Assembly: GCF_000381065.1 (NCBI RefSeq)
Contig: NZ_KB905844.1
Location: 127,615 to 191,614 of the forward strand
Direction of reading: 5' to 3'
DNA: 64,000 nucleotides
Source: Propionispira raffinosivorans DSM 20765
Lineage (GTDB): Bacteria; Bacillota; Negativicutes; Selenomonadales; Selenomonadaceae
A model generated the notes under the pieces. That model saw only the letters and a list, made by a program, of their open reading frames with translations. It searched no databases and was not told the DNA's origin. How positions within the stretch are numbered: the first letter of the stretch is position 1; each line of letters starts with the position of its first letter. The position numbers were made by a program, and so were the translations under genes. Below are positions 8,594-17,489 of the stretch, piece by piece.

Positions 8594-10001
8594 AGAAAAA
8601 ATCATAGCTGCTTTGCCAATGAAACACTTTTGGCATAATCGATTTCATATAGAAATGCCATTTGGCTTGATCAACGATCCAAATGGCTTGAGTTTTTATC
8701 AGGGAGAATATCATATTTTTTATCAATGGAATCCTTATAGCTGTGAACATAAACATAAAAGTTGGGGTTATATAAAGACAACTGATTTTGTGCATTATAC
8801 GATTCCAGGTCTGGCTTTAGTACCTGGTGAATCTTTTGATAAGGATGGCTGTTATACGGGCTGTGGGTTTGTGGATGAAGATAAATTACAATTTGTGTAT
8901 ACTGGTAATGTGAAAAATGATAAAAATGAGCGTGAATCTTATCAATGTCTGGGCAGCCTGCAAGTAGATGGTACGATCAAAAAAGAGGGTGTCCTTATTG
9001 CAAAGCAGCCCAGTGGATATACAGCCCATTTTCGTGACCCTTATATATTTTATCGTGCGGGCGAACAATACATGGTTCTTGGTATTCAAACTGAAGCGCT
9101 GAAAGGTCGTGTGGTTTTATATCATAAAAAAGCAGGGTGTTGGGAATTTTTCGGTGAAATCAAGACAAGCTTAGGTGATTTTGGGTATATGTGGGAATGT
9201 CCGAATATGCTGCGTTTTGCCGATGTTGATGTACTGCTTTTTTCGCCGCAAGGACTTCCAGCAAAGGAGACCAAGTGGCAGAATCTCTATCAGACCGGCT
9301 ATATAGCTGGGAATTTGAATTTGTCGACTATAGAGTTTAAACATGGAAACTTTGAGGAGGTTGATATGGGGTTTGATTTTTATGCACCTCAAGTCTTTGA
9401 AGCGAACGGTCGCCATTTAATGCTTGGCTGGATTGGAATGCCAGATTGTAGTGAGGACTATCCAACAAGCAATAAAGGCTGGATGTTTGCTTTAACGATG
9501 ATGCGGGAGCTTACTATGAAAAATGGGCGGCTTTATCAACAGCCTATCCATGAAATTGAAAAGTTACGAGGCGATAAAATAGAAATTTCCAGACGGGAAT
9601 TTACCAAATATCAAGGTGAGTTGCCACGCGGCTCAGAGATTTTATTGGATCTAGTACTTGGTGAAGCTAAGCAGATTAAGCTAGAGTTCTATTTTGCATT
9701 GGAAAAAATCACTTTTTCGTATGATCGGCAAAAAAAACTATTCTGTATTGATCGTAATAAAATGAAGCTTGGGGGAAAAGGCATACGGAAATTCAAATTG
9801 GCGGCAGAAGCTAATTTACGCTTACATTTCTTTATTGATCGTACAGTAATTGAACTATTTTGCCAAGACGGAGAAAAAACAGCTACCTTAATGTATTTTC
9901 CGGAAGACGATTGCAGTTGCCAGCTAGTAATTCAGGCGGATGATATCATAACATCCGTTCAGGGATCGATTTGGCATATGGGATGTATTGAATATAAATA
10001 A
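8568..10001 (+). CDS. scrB: Sucrose-6-phosphate hydrolase (GH32)
   Basis: A 477-residue glycoside hydrolase family 32 enzyme splitting sucrose-6-phosphate into glucose-6-phosphate and fructose in the cytoplasm. The nucleophile is Asp37 in 'LINDPNGL'; the transition-state motif 'FRDPYIF' and the acid-base glutamate in 'WECPNM' follow. The five-bladed propeller is followed by a C-terminal beta-sandwich with 'LRLHFFIDRTVIELF'. There is no signal peptide, consistent with PTS uptake. It starts inside the end of scrR, preceded by GGGAGG. A weak catabolite-response-like sequence (8542-8555) lies just upstream. No fructokinase gene follows. Confidence 0.93.
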   Translation: MVWTKTEYKEKIIAALPMKHFWHNRFHIEMPFGLINDPNGLSFYQGEYHIFYQWNPYSCEHKHKSWGYIKTTDFVHYTIPGLALVPGESFDKDGCYTGCGFVDEDKLQFVYTGNVKNDKNERESYQCLGSLQVDGTIKKEGVLIAKQPSGYTAHFRDPYIFYRAGEQYMVLGIQTEALKGRVVLYHKKAGCWEFFGEIKTSLGDFGYMWECPNMLRFADVDVLLFSPQGLPAKETKWQNLYQTGYIAGNLNLSTIEFKHGNFEEVDMGFDFYAPQVFEANGRHLMLGWIGMPDCSEDYPTSNKGWMFALTMMRELTMKNGRLYQQPIHEIEKLRGDKIEISRREFTKYQGELPRGSEILLDLVLGEAKQIKLEFYFALEKITFSYDRQKKLFCIDRNKMKLGGKGIRKFKLAAEANLRLHFFIDRTVIELFCQDGEKTATLMYFPEDDCSCQLVIQADDIITSVQGSIWHMGCIEYK

Positions 10002-10004
10002 AAA

Positions 10005-10031
10005 ATCGCACAGAGAAAGAATCTGTGCGAT
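10005..10031. terminator. Hairpin directly after scrB
   Basis: A perfect 10-bp stem ATCGCACAGA / TCTGTGCGAT, four bases after the scrB stop. The A-tract lies on the 5' side, so on the plus strand the hairpin lacks a proper U-run; it may act mainly as an mRNA 3' stabiliser. Confidence 0.5.
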
Positions 10032-10259
10032 GAAAAAAGGAATTAAACTTACAACTTCAATACTTTGAAAATCGAGATTAATATATGGAGAAGTATCAAT
10101 CTCAAGATTTATAATAGAGCATATTTGTGATGATTTTATGAAGAAAATATGAATATTTTATGAATTTTAAATTAACTGCACAATATAAAGCTTCCTCTTG
10201 ATATTCAAGAATGTATCATACAAAAAGTAGGATCAGTTTATTAAATAACAGATAAAATT

Positions 10260-10290
10260 GGTGATCATAAATGGTCGCCTTTTTTATTTT
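10260..10290 (+). terminator. Intrinsic terminator before the metallo-beta-lactamase-fold gene
   Basis: The 8-bp stem GGTGATCA / TGGTCGCC (two G-U pairs) with a TAAA loop is followed by a T-rich run. It probably ends scr transcripts. The stretch 10032-10259 is AT-rich and I see nothing else in it. Confidence 0.55.
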
Positions 10291-10340
10291 GCCTTGGAGT
10301 GATATACTGGAATAAAATCCATATGTAAAGCGAGGTTATT

Positions 10341-11162
10341 ATGAAAATTACAATGTTAGTGGATAATAACACGATTATAGATTCATATTATGTAGGAGAA
10401 CCTGCGGTATCTTATTTTATTGAAGAATCCGGGCATAAATATTTATTTGATGCAGGTTACTCTGATGTCTTTTTACAAAATGCAGAGGCCATGAATATTT
10501 CGCTTGATGATCTTTCAGGCGTCATTTTATCACATGGACATAATGATCATACTAGAGGTTTAACATATTTAGTCAAACAGAAGTTTCAAAACATGTTAGC
10601 GAAGCCAAGTTTAATTGCCCATCCAGAAGTATTTTTGACAAGGTCTGAAAATGGTGCCGAGATTGGCTGCCCAATTAAAAAAAGTGTATTAGAAAAATAT
10701 TTTTCGTTTAATTTAAGCCGCAAGCCACTTTGGCTTACGGATCGCCTGGTTTTCTTAGGCGAAATTGAACGGTTAAATGATTTTGAAGCAAAAAATCCAG
10801 TGGGGACGTTTCAAGAAGATCTTAAAAATATCCCTGATTATGTTATGGATGATAGTGCTCTAGTGTATCGAGCTAAAAATGGTTTGGTTATCATAGCGGG
10901 CTGTTCGCATTCTGGAATATGCAATATCATTGAACAGGCGAAAAAAGTTTGTCAGGAAGAACGCGTGATTAATGTTATCGGAGGTTTTCATCTTTTACAT
11001 ACAGCACCTGAGCGCATGCAAAGAACATGTGATTATTTTAGAGCGTTACAACCTGTTGAAGTTTATGCAGCACATTGTACGGACCTTAATGCTAAAATAG
11101 CACTTTCAGCTGTGACATCAGTAAAAGAGGCAGGCGTAGGTGTAGAGTTATACTATGAATAA
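10341..11162 (+). CDS. Metallo-beta-lactamase-fold hydrolase (dihydropteroate synthase-like MBL subfamily)
   Basis: A 273-residue cytoplasmic protein with the MBL metal-binding motif 'SHGHNDHTRG' (about residues 64-73), a later 'GCSHSG' metal-ligand motif and 'GGFHLL' near residue 215. The pattern, including 'YLFDAGYSDVFLQNA' at the start, resembles the MBL subfamily related to the archaeal protein annotated as 7,8-dihydropterin-6-methyl-4-(beta-D-ribofuranosyl)-aminobenzene-5'-phosphate synthase. The true substrate is unknown. GCGAGG precedes the ATG. It stands alone, between terminators on both sides. Confidence 0.8.
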   Translation: MKITMLVDNNTIIDSYYVGEPAVSYFIEESGHKYLFDAGYSDVFLQNAEAMNISLDDLSGVILSHGHNDHTRGLTYLVKQKFQNMLAKPSLIAHPEVFLTRSENGAEIGCPIKKSVLEKYFSFNLSRKPLWLTDRLVFLGEIERLNDFEAKNPVGTFQEDLKNIPDYVMDDSALVYRAKNGLVIIAGCSHSGICNIIEQAKKVCQEERVINVIGGFHLLHTAPERMQRTCDYFRALQPVEVYAAHCTDLNAKIALSAVTSVKEAGVGVELYYE

Positions 11163-11253
11163 AATATTAAGTTGCGAAGTTAGCATATAAAACGGTCTTT
11201 TTTTATTTGTTTTTAGCGGTAGTGCCTACATTGTAGACTGGATTTTTTGCATA

Positions 11254-11296
11254 AAAAGAGCCTACCCATTAGCCGCAGAACTGAGGGCAGGCTTTT
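11254..11296 (+). terminator. Probable terminator of the MBL-fold gene
   Basis: Imperfect stem AGAGCCTACCC / GGGCAGGCTTTT with a 17-base loop and a T-run within the right arm, about 95 bases after the stop codon. Confidence 0.45.
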
Positions 11297-11563
11297 GCAC
11301 TTTCGACTTGCTTGGTACAAATGAGAAATGCAAGTCCATTATAACATACAAATAATATAAAATAATAGTTGATAAATTATTAATTTTTTCATTTAAAGCA
11401 TGAATTTACTAGTACCACAAGAAGAAAAAAGAGTAACAAAGTTACGTTTATTTCTTCTTGTGGGCATCACCCCGATTTTGGGGTAATATTGACCGCCTAC
11501 CGTATAATGTAGTACCTTGAAACATAACAACATAATATGGATGAAGATACAAAAAAGTATTCA

Positions 11564-11600
11564 GCGGTATAGCCTGTAAGCCGAAAGGCAAGATCCGGTT
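11564..11600 (+). repeat. Relic copy of the FMN riboswitch core
   Basis: This 37-base segment differs at only two positions from 11822-11858 inside the intact FMN riboswitch 258 bases downstream. It holds the GCCGAAAGGC hairpin and flanking conserved bases, but the rest of the aptamer (5' GGGGTGTGATTCCC part and 3' GAGCCGACAGT part) is absent, so it cannot fold as a functional sensor. Confidence 0.75.
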
Positions 11601-11791
11601 GGAAAAGAATATAACCACCAAATCGGGTGGCAGCTACCATTTCGGGTGGCATCAAAGTATTGAATCAATAAATAATACATTTTCTAGTCTGCTTTCATGC
11701 AAAAGATAACGCTTATATAACGAATTTTCCCTGAAATTTGACAATGAATTGGTAAAGTGTTAATATGAATTCGTAAAGTTAATATAAAACA

Positions 11792-11898
11792 GTCTTTGAG
11801 GCGGGGTGTGATTCCCTACCGGCGGTATAGCCCGCAAGCCGAAAGGCAAGATCCGGTTTGATTCCGGAGCCGACAGTATAGTCTGGATGAGAAAAGAC
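11792..11898 (+). promoter_or_regulatory. FMN riboswitch (RFN element) controlling the rib operon
   Basis: The conserved RFN blocks appear in order: GAGGCGGGGTGTGATTCCC, TACCGGCGGTATAGCCCGC, the GCCGAAAGGC hairpin, GATCCGGTTTGATTCCGGAG, CCGACAGTATAGTCTGGATG. The closing stem P1 pairs GTCTTT (11792-11797) with AAAAGAC (11892-11898). It precedes a terminator hairpin at 11951-11986 and the ribD start, so binding of FMN should stop transcription of riboflavin genes. Confidence 0.95.
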
Positions 11899-11950
11899 AA
11901 AAATTTAGAATGCATTTGTGATGTAGTTTTTTTGTATATGCGTTTTGGAG

Positions 11951-11986
11951 GCTGTTAAAAAGAGAAATCTTTTTGGCAGCTTTTTT
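11951..11986 (+). terminator. Riboswitch-controlled terminator upstream of ribD
   Basis: A 13-bp stem GCTGTTAAAAAGA / TCTTTTTGGCAGC (two G-U pairs), GAAA tetraloop and T6 run. Its place between the FMN aptamer and ribD marks it as the expression platform. It also rules out the longer ribD frame start at 11973, which would fall within the hairpin. Confidence 0.8.
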
Positions 11987-12008
11987 AGTGGAAAAGTGGG
12001 GCGATGAA

Positions 12009-13097
12009 ATGCAGCATGAAGATTATATGAGACAGGCACTGATGTTAGCTCGCTATGCTGAGGGGCGGACGAGTCCGAATCCTTTAGTTGGTGCCGTGAT
12101 TGTAAAAGAAGGACGTATTGTAGGCCAGGGCTGGCATAAAAAAGCAGGTACACCGCATGCAGAGATCCATGCTTTGGCACAAGCTGGTGCAGCAGCCAAA
12201 GGCGCAACGATTTATGTAACACTGGAACCATGTTCCCATTACGGGCGCACACCGCCCTGTAGCAAAGCGTTGATTGAAGCTGGTATTGGGCGGGTGGTAA
12301 TTGCCATGAAAGATCCAAATCCTCTGGTGGCGGGACGCGGCATACAGATGCTTCGTGATGCTGGGATAGAAGTGATAGATGGAATTTTAAAACAAGAAGC
12401 CATTGAGCTGAATGAGGTCTTCTTGAAATGGATTATGACAAAACAGCCATTTATTATCTTGAAAACAGCAATGACTTTAGATGGCAAAATTGCAACCTGC
12501 ACGGGAAATTCTCAGTGGATTACAAATGAAAAATCGCGTGAGCGTGTACATAAAATGCGAGATTTATATGATGGTATTCTTGTTGGCATTGGAACGGTTT
12601 TGGCAGATAACCCAAGTCTAACGACAAGACTGCCAGGCATAAAAGGGGAAAACCCAATTCGGATTATCGTTGATAGTAAAGCGCGCACACCGCTTACAGC
12701 TCAGGTGGTGACGGATCATGCGGCGCAAACAATCATTGCTGTGACACAAGAAGCACCGCAAATTCGAGTTGAAGCACTCAGGCAGTCAGGAGTAGAAGTT
12801 TTAGTTGTTAATGATGGCACGCAGGTTGATTTGAAGATTTTGTTCCGTAAATTGGGTGAACGTGCTATCAGCAGTATTTTCGTTGAAGGTGGTGCAACCA
12901 TCAATTATTCATTGATTTCTGAACATCTTGTTGATAAAATCCATGTCTTTATTGCTCCTAAACTGGTTGGTGGTAAAGATGCAGTAACAGCTTTTGAAGG
13001 TAGTGGAATTGAGAATTTACAGGATGCATTTTTACTTAAAAAGATGCAGACGGAACTGATAGATGGTGACATTTTAATTAGCGGTTATGCTAAATAG
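12009..13097 (+). CDS. ribD: Bifunctional diaminohydroxyphosphoribosylaminopyrimidine deaminase / reductase
   Basis: A 362-residue two-domain enzyme for the second and third steps of riboflavin synthesis. The N-terminal deaminase carries the zinc site 'PHAEIHAL' and 'TLEPCSHYGRTPPC'; the C-terminal reductase has 'LKTAMTLDGKIAT', 'SQWITNEKSRERVHKMRD' and 'SSIFVEGGATINYSLI'. The start at 12009 is preceded by GTGGGG. It is first in the ribD-ribE-ribBA-ribH operon, 15 bases before ribE, under the FMN riboswitch. Confidence 0.95.
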   Translation: MQHEDYMRQALMLARYAEGRTSPNPLVGAVIVKEGRIVGQGWHKKAGTPHAEIHALAQAGAAAKGATIYVTLEPCSHYGRTPPCSKALIEAGIGRVVIAMKDPNPLVAGRGIQMLRDAGIEVIDGILKQEAIELNEVFLKWIMTKQPFIILKTAMTLDGKIATCTGNSQWITNEKSRERVHKMRDLYDGILVGIGTVLADNPSLTTRLPGIKGENPIRIIVDSKARTPLTAQVVTDHAAQTIIAVTQEAPQIRVEALRQSGVEVLVVNDGTQVDLKILFRKLGERAISSIFVEGGATINYSLISEHLVDKIHVFIAPKLVGGKDAVTAFEGSGIENLQDAFLLKKMQTELIDGDILISGYAK

Positions 13098-13112
13098 AAA
13101 GTGAGGAATTCT

Positions 13113-13766
13113 ATGTTTACCGGAATAGCAGAAGAACTTGGAAAAATAAAGGCAATGGATTTCGCTGCGAAGTCTGTTAAGATTACAATCGAAGCAAAAA
13201 AAGTACTAGTCGGGTTAAAGATTGGTGACAGTATTTCTGTCAATGGAACTTGCTTGACGGTTGTGAGTTTTACGCAGCATAACTTTACGGCAGATGTAAT
13301 GCCAGAGACAGTAAAGTCAACCGTGCTTTCTCAACTTAAAAATGGCAGTGTCGTGAATCTGGAACCAGCACTTATGCTGACGAGTCGTTTGGGCGGGCAT
13401 ATGGTGAGTGGACATGTTGATGGGTTGGGAACTATTATCGGCATTGAAAAAGATGAGAATGCCATTGTATTTACGATTGATGTTAAGGCAGATATTGCTA
13501 AATATATTGTTAAAAAAGGGTCAGTGGCGATCGATGGCATAAGCCTCACGGTTGTTGATTGTACTTCGCATTGCTTTAAGGTATCGTTAATACCTCATAC
13601 TGCTGAAGTTACAGCATTTGGTGTGAAAAAAATCGGTGATATTGTAAATATTGAAACAGATATGGTTGGAAAATATATTGAACGATTTTTAACATATCAC
13701 GAAGATACAAAATCGTCGCCAGAAACAAAAATAACAACGGATTTTTTACAAAAATACGGGTTTTAA
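13113..13766 (+). CDS. ribE: Riboflavin synthase, alpha chain
   Basis: A 217-residue enzyme dismutating two 6,7-dimethyl-8-ribityllumazine molecules to riboflavin. Two lumazine-binding repeats are visible: '[12 protein letters not shown]...[10 protein letters not shown]' and '[15 protein letters not shown]...[12 protein letters not shown]'. The start at 13113 fits the invariant 'MFTGI' N-terminus and follows GTGAGG. It lies between ribD and ribBA in the same operon. Confidence 0.95.
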   Translation: MFTGIAEELGKIKAMDFAAKSVKITIEAKKVLVGLKIGDSISVNGTCLTVVSFTQHNFTADVMPETVKSTVLSQLKNGSVVNLEPALMLTSRLGGHMVSGHVDGLGTIIGIEKDENAIVFTIDVKADIAKYIVKKGSVAIDGISLTVVDCTSHCFKVSLIPHTAEVTAFGVKKIGDIVNIETDMVGKYIERFLTYHEDTKSSPETKITTDFLQKYGF

Positions 13767-13782
13767 AGAGGAGAGTTCAGTT

Positions 13783-14982
13783 ATGGGATTTAGTAAAATA
13801 GAAGATGCAATTGAAGATATCAGACAGGGGAAAATGATTGTTGTAGTAGATGATGAAGATCGAGAAAATGAAGGGGATGTCATTATTGCTGCGGATAAAG
13901 TAACACCGGAAGCAATTAACTTTATGGCAACTTATGCGCGTGGCTTGATTTGTATGCCGATCGATGGGGAACGTTTAGATGCTCTGGATGTTGGTCCAAT
14001 GGTTGCCAATAATACCGATAATCATGAAACAGCCTTTACTGTTTCTGTCGATGCCTATGATACCGAAACGGGAATTTCTGCTTATGAAAGGGCACAGACT
14101 GTCAAAGCTGTTTTAGACCCAGCGACAAAACCGACAGGGCTGCGTCGTCCAGGCCATGTATTTCCGTTACGCTCTGTTGACGGTGGTGTGTTAAGACGAA
14201 CCGGTCATACAGAAGCGGCTGTCGACATGGCAACATTGGCAGGATTTTCTCCTGCCGGGGTAATCTGCGAAATTATGAATGATGATGGACATATGGCGCG
14301 TATACCGGATTTGATGAAATTTGTTGAGAAACATGATTTGAAATTAATTACGATTACAGATTTAATTAAATATCGCAAAAGTACGGAAAATTTCATTCAT
14401 AAAGTAGCAGAAACAAAATTTCCGAGTAAATATGGTCAGTTTAAATTGATTGCGTACGAAAATGATTTAGATAATAAATGCCATATTGCAATTGTTAAGG
14501 GCGATATTAAAGGGAAAGAAAATGTTTTAGTCCGTGTTCATTCGGAATGTTTGACGGGAGATGCACTCGGCTCCATGCGCTGCGATTGTGGTGATCAATT
14601 GGCAATGGCTTTAAAGCGTATTGAAGCAGAAGGCACGGGAGTTGTGCTTTATATGCGTCAAGAAGGCCGCGGAATCGGTTTGGCTAATAAAATTCGTGCC
14701 TATGCACTCCAAGATCAAGGCAAAGATACAGTGGAAGCGAATTTGCTTTTAGGTTTTGCACCAGACTTGCGGGATTATGGGATCGGAGCACAAATTTTAG
14801 TGGATCTTGGACTCACCAGTATTCGGTTATTGACAAATAATCCAGCAAAAAGAGCTGGACTGGAAGGATATGGACTGGAAATTGTCGAAAGAGTACCATT
14901 AGAAATAAAATCCAATAAATTCAATAAGAAATATTTGAATATCAAAAAAGTGAAAATGGGGCATATTTTAAAAGATGAGTAG
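13783..14982 (+). CDS. ribBA: 3,4-dihydroxy-2-butanone-4-phosphate synthase / GTP cyclohydrolase II
   Basis: A 399-residue fusion supplying both precursors of the riboflavin pathway. The N-terminal RibB domain carries '[17 protein letters not shown]' and '[10 protein letters not shown]...[10 protein letters not shown]'. The C-terminal RibA domain has the zinc-binding '[18 protein letters not shown]' and '[22 protein letters not shown]'. Both active sites look complete. GAGGAG precedes the ATG, and ribH begins 12 bases after the stop. Confidence 0.96.
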   Translation: MGFSKIEDAIEDIRQGKMIVVVDDEDRENEGDVIIAADKVTPEAINFMATYARGLICMPIDGERLDALDVGPMVANNTDNHETAFTVSVDAYDTETGISAYERAQTVKAVLDPATKPTGLRRPGHVFPLRSVDGGVLRRTGHTEAAVDMATLAGFSPAGVICEIMNDDGHMARIPDLMKFVEKHDLKLITITDLIKYRKSTENFIHKVAETKFPSKYGQFKLIAYENDLDNKCHIAIVKGDIKGKENVLVRVHSECLTGDALGSMRCDCGDQLAMALKRIEAEGTGVVLYMRQEGRGIGLANKIRAYALQDQGKDTVEANLLLGFAPDLRDYGIGAQILVDLGLTSIRLLTNNPAKRAGLEGYGLEIVERVPLEIKSNKFNKKYLNIKKVKMGHILKDE

Positions 14983-14994
14983 GAGGATTTTAGT

Positions 14995-15459
14995 ATGGCA
15001 AATGTAATTGAAGGAAAACTGCTTGCAGAGGGATTGAAATTTGGGATTGTGGTGTCTAGATTCAATGAATTTATTACGAGTAAATTATTATCAGGTGCTC
15101 TTGATGCGTTAAAACGTCATGGTGCTAAAGATATAGATGTGGATGTTGCTTGGGTTCCCGGAGCCTTTGAAATTCCGCTTGCCGCAAAAAAAATGGCGGA
15201 AAGCACAAAATATCATGCTGTGATTTGCCTTGGTGCAGTCATTCGTGGGTCGACGTCTCATTATGACTATGTTTGCAGCGAAGTTTCGAAAGGTGTTGCA
15301 ACCGTTGGTTTATCAACGGGCGTTCCGACGATTTTCGGCGTGGTAACAACAGAAAATATTGAACAGGCAATTGAACGTGCTGGTACAAAAGCTGGTAATA
15401 AAGGTACAGATGCAGCTGTTTCAGCAATTGAAATGGCCAACTTGTTCAGAAATCTTTAA
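14995..15459 (+). CDS. ribH: 6,7-dimethyl-8-ribityllumazine synthase
   Basis: A 154-residue enzyme making ribityllumazine from the RibA/D and RibB products. Family motifs are '[16 protein letters not shown]', '[15 protein letters not shown]', '[18 protein letters not shown]' and '[24 protein letters not shown]'. AGGAGG precedes the ATG. It is the last gene of the rib operon and is followed by a strong terminator at 15532-15570. Confidence 0.96.
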   Translation: MANVIEGKLLAEGLKFGIVVSRFNEFITSKLLSGALDALKRHGAKDIDVDVAWVPGAFEIPLAAKKMAESTKYHAVICLGAVIRGSTSHYDYVCSEVSKGVATVGLSTGVPTIFGVVTTENIEQAIERAGTKAGNKGTDAAVSAIEMANLFRNL

Positions 15460-15531
15460 TTTTTCAAGATATAGGGGCGACAAAATGACGGTAAATCAAA
15501 CGATTATCGCATTGAAACTGAAATAAGAAAA

Positions 15532-15571
15532 AAGTAAGTTGATATGTCATTTGCATATCAACTTACTTTTA
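15532..15571 (+). terminator. Terminator of the rib operon
   Basis: A perfect 15-bp stem (15532-15546 and 15554-15568) with a 7-base loop and a T-rich tail. The hslO ribosome-binding site follows at once. Confidence 0.8.
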
Positions 15572-15585
15572 TTTAGGAGGATTTT

Positions 15586-16455
15586 ATGAAAGATCATTTA
15601 ATAAAAGCAACAGCCAATGGTATTAGAGCTTATGCAGCAGTCACTACAGAGCTTGTCGCAGAAGCTGCAACTCGTCATGACTGTTATCCGATTGCTGCCG
15701 CAGCTTTAGGACGGACAATGACGGGGGGGCTTTTACTCGCGGCAAATTTGAAAAACAAGGAATGCCTGACTGTTAAATTTGCGGGGGATGGTCCGCTGGG
15801 CAATGTTGTTGCTGATGCAAGTTCAGAAGGATTTGTGCGTGGTTATGTGGATCAACCGCATGTGGACTTACCGCTCAATAATGGTAAGCTGGCCGTCGGG
15901 GAAGCAGTAGGACATGGTATTGTATCCGTTACGCGTTTTACCGGTCTTAAAGAAGCCGTGACGGGAAGTTCTGAGATTTTGACTGGTGAAATTGCCGAAG
16001 ACTTTACCCAATATCTTTATACGTCAGAACAAACCCCTAGTAGTATTGGTTTAGGCGTTTTAGTGAGTCCTGATCTAAAAGTTATTGCTGCCGGTGGATT
16101 TTTCATTCAAGCTCTGCCAGATGTCGAAGAAGCGATGCTTGATAAGCTTGAAGAAAACTTAAAGACGCTGCGACCTGTTTCAACCATGGTGCATGATGGC
16201 TTTGATGCAAAACAAATTATTGGAGCTATTTTTGCGGGAATGGATATTACGTATTTTGAGACGACAGATTTAACTTTTAAATGCCAATGTTCAAAACGCC
16301 GAATTGAAGAAGTTTTAATGAGTCTTGGCAAAAACGATCTTGCTTCCTTGGTTGATGATGGCAAAGCGGAAGTTTGCTGCCATTTCTGCGGGGAGAAATA
16401 TCAATTTAACAAAGAAGAACTTACTGCTTTGTTTAATGTCAGCCAAATGGGGTGA
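15586..16455 (+). CDS. hslO: Redox-regulated chaperone Hsp33
   Basis: A 289-residue Hsp33 homologue, a cytoplasmic holdase activated by oxidative unfolding. The C-terminus carries the zinc and redox motif, 'KCQCSKRRIEEV' followed about 27 residues later by 'VCCHFCGEKY', giving the CXC...CXXC pattern. The N-terminal domain has the usual 'GPLGNVVADASSEGFVRGYV' block. GGAGG precedes the ATG. It is followed by a bidirectional terminator shared with rpmB on the other strand. Confidence 0.95.
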   Translation: MKDHLIKATANGIRAYAAVTTELVAEAATRHDCYPIAAAALGRTMTGGLLLAANLKNKECLTVKFAGDGPLGNVVADASSEGFVRGYVDQPHVDLPLNNGKLAVGEAVGHGIVSVTRFTGLKEAVTGSSEILTGEIAEDFTQYLYTSEQTPSSIGLGVLVSPDLKVIAAGGFFIQALPDVEEAMLDKLEENLKTLRPVSTMVHDGFDAKQIIGAIFAGMDITYFETTDLTFKCQCSKRRIEEVLMSLGKNDLASLVDDGKAEVCCHFCGEKYQFNKEELTALFNVSQMG

Positions 16456-16482
16456 CATTGCAGCAACTCGATAAAAAAACAT

Positions 16483-16522
16483 AAAAATAAGCGACCTAAT
16501 CAAAATTAGGTCGCTTATTTTT
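16483..16522. terminator. Bidirectional terminator between hslO and rpmB
   Basis: A perfect 18-bp stem with a CAAA loop, A-rich on the left and T-rich on the right, so it can end both convergent transcripts. Confidence 0.85.
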
Positions 16523-16553
16523 ATGATATATCATTCGATATTAATAGCACGGA

Positions 16554-16745
16554 TTAAATCGCACGTGCAACTTTACCAGAACGTAAGCAACGAGTACAAA
16601 CATTAATTCGTTTAACTTCACCACTAACTACAGCACGAACACGTTGGATATTAGGTTTCCAAGTCCGTTTTGTTTTTAAGTGAGAATGGCTGACGTTCAT
16701 ACCAGCTACTTCACCTTTTGCGCAAATTTCACAAACATTTGCCAT
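16554..16745 (-). CDS. rpmB: Ribosomal protein L28
   Basis: A 63-residue large-subunit protein. It reads 'MANVCEICAKGEVAGMNVSH', then 'HLKTKRTWKPNIQRVRAV' and ends 'INVCTRCLRSGKVARAI'. The pairs CEIC and CTRC form the zinc-ribbon variant of L28. GGAGG lies seven to eight bases upstream of ATG 16745; an in-frame start three codons earlier overlaps that site. Confidence 0.95.
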   Translation of the reverse strand: MANVCEICAKGEVAGMNVSHSHLKTKRTWKPNIQRVRAVVSGEVKRINVCTRCLRSGKVARAI

Positions 16746-16845
16746 GTAGTCCACCTCCTTTAAGTAAAGGACAGAGCTATCCTCATACGTAATACAAGTA
16801 TTCTATCACAAAATTGGCATTGATTGCAAGAAGTTTTATAAATAC

Positions 16846-16880
16846 TACCATAGATTGGAGACGAATACCAATCTATGGTA
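16846..16880 (-). terminator. Hairpin after the Rid-like gene
   Basis: A perfect 13-bp stem (16846-16858 and 16868-16880) with a 9-base loop, 40 bases beyond the stop of the minus-strand gene. The U-run is weak, so this is only a likely terminator. Confidence 0.45.
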
Positions 16881-16921
16881 ACACATTTCAGCGGGAAGGT
16901 AAACTAAATTTTTGCCAATGA

Positions 16922-17254
16922 TCAGCAGTTCGCGTAGGTCATCTTTTTGGCGACCATTTCAAATGAAATTGGCGCTTGTTCATCATATGTTGGTATGATT
17001 GAATTATTAGGCTGAGCACTGCCAAAAAAATTCTGATAACAATCTTTCATGGAATACCAATAGTCGAGATTTGGCACATAAATATTTACTTTGATGATAT
17101 TATATTTATTGCTGTGATGTCGGTCGAGTTTAATTTCCATTTGTTTTAATGTTTTATACGTTTGTTCACCTAGATTTGGACTAAAGGTACTCATTTGATT
17201 GGATATATAGATTACGTCGCTATGGACGACCGGCTCATCTTGATTCAGGCGCAT
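16922..17254 (-). CDS. Divergent Rid/YjgF-family-like protein
   Basis: A 110-residue protein. The segment 'IIKVNIYVPNLDYWYSMKDCYQNFFG' follows the pattern of RidA proteins, where a beta-strand precedes a helix ending in an aromatic 'FF'; the upstream 'VIYISNQMSTF' and 'EQTYKTLKQMEIKL' also align with RidA blocks. The arginine that RidA uses for imine hydrolysis is not visible, so deaminase activity is doubtful. It is transcribed divergently from recG. The assignment is tentative. Confidence 0.55.
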   Translation of the reverse strand: MRLNQDEPVVHSDVIYISNQMSTFSPNLGEQTYKTLKQMEIKLDRHHSNKYNIIKVNIYVPNLDYWYSMKDCYQNFFGSAQPNNSIIPTYDEQAPISFEMVAKKMTYANC

Positions 17255-17489
17255 AAAAACTCCTCATTTCCATGTTGACAACATACCGTAGACTTTCGTT
17301 GTCAAATAATATAATTCTATAGTAACTATTTTTCAGAGTATAGTAAATAGTATTTTGTCGGATTTTGTCGGATTGTAAAAAGTATACACGAATACAAAGA
17401 GCTTTAGTTGTAGATTGAGCCCATATTTGTTAAAATGAAGAATACGAATGTAAGTTCTTATTTTATGATAAATAATTTGGAGCAGAATA

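Larger units (their letters stand above)
11163..11791. other. Gene-free stretch with hairpins and degenerate repeats
   Basis: No coding region is apparent. From left to right it holds a terminator-like stem (arms 11254-11267 and 11285-11296), a 13-bp perfect inverted repeat (11415-11427 and 11451-11463) enclosing a smaller GTAAC/GTTAC hairpin, a CCCC-GATTTT-GGGG hairpin near 11470, a fragment of an FMN aptamer (11564-11600), and two tandem GGGTGG-containing hairpins (11615-11630, 11633-11650). The mixture looks like decayed regulatory DNA or remains of small mobile repeats. Confidence 0.5.

Noticed and set aside
10005..10031. Hairpin after scrB as a minus-strand gene terminator
   Set aside because: It has a better U-run on the minus strand, but no minus-strand gene ends there.
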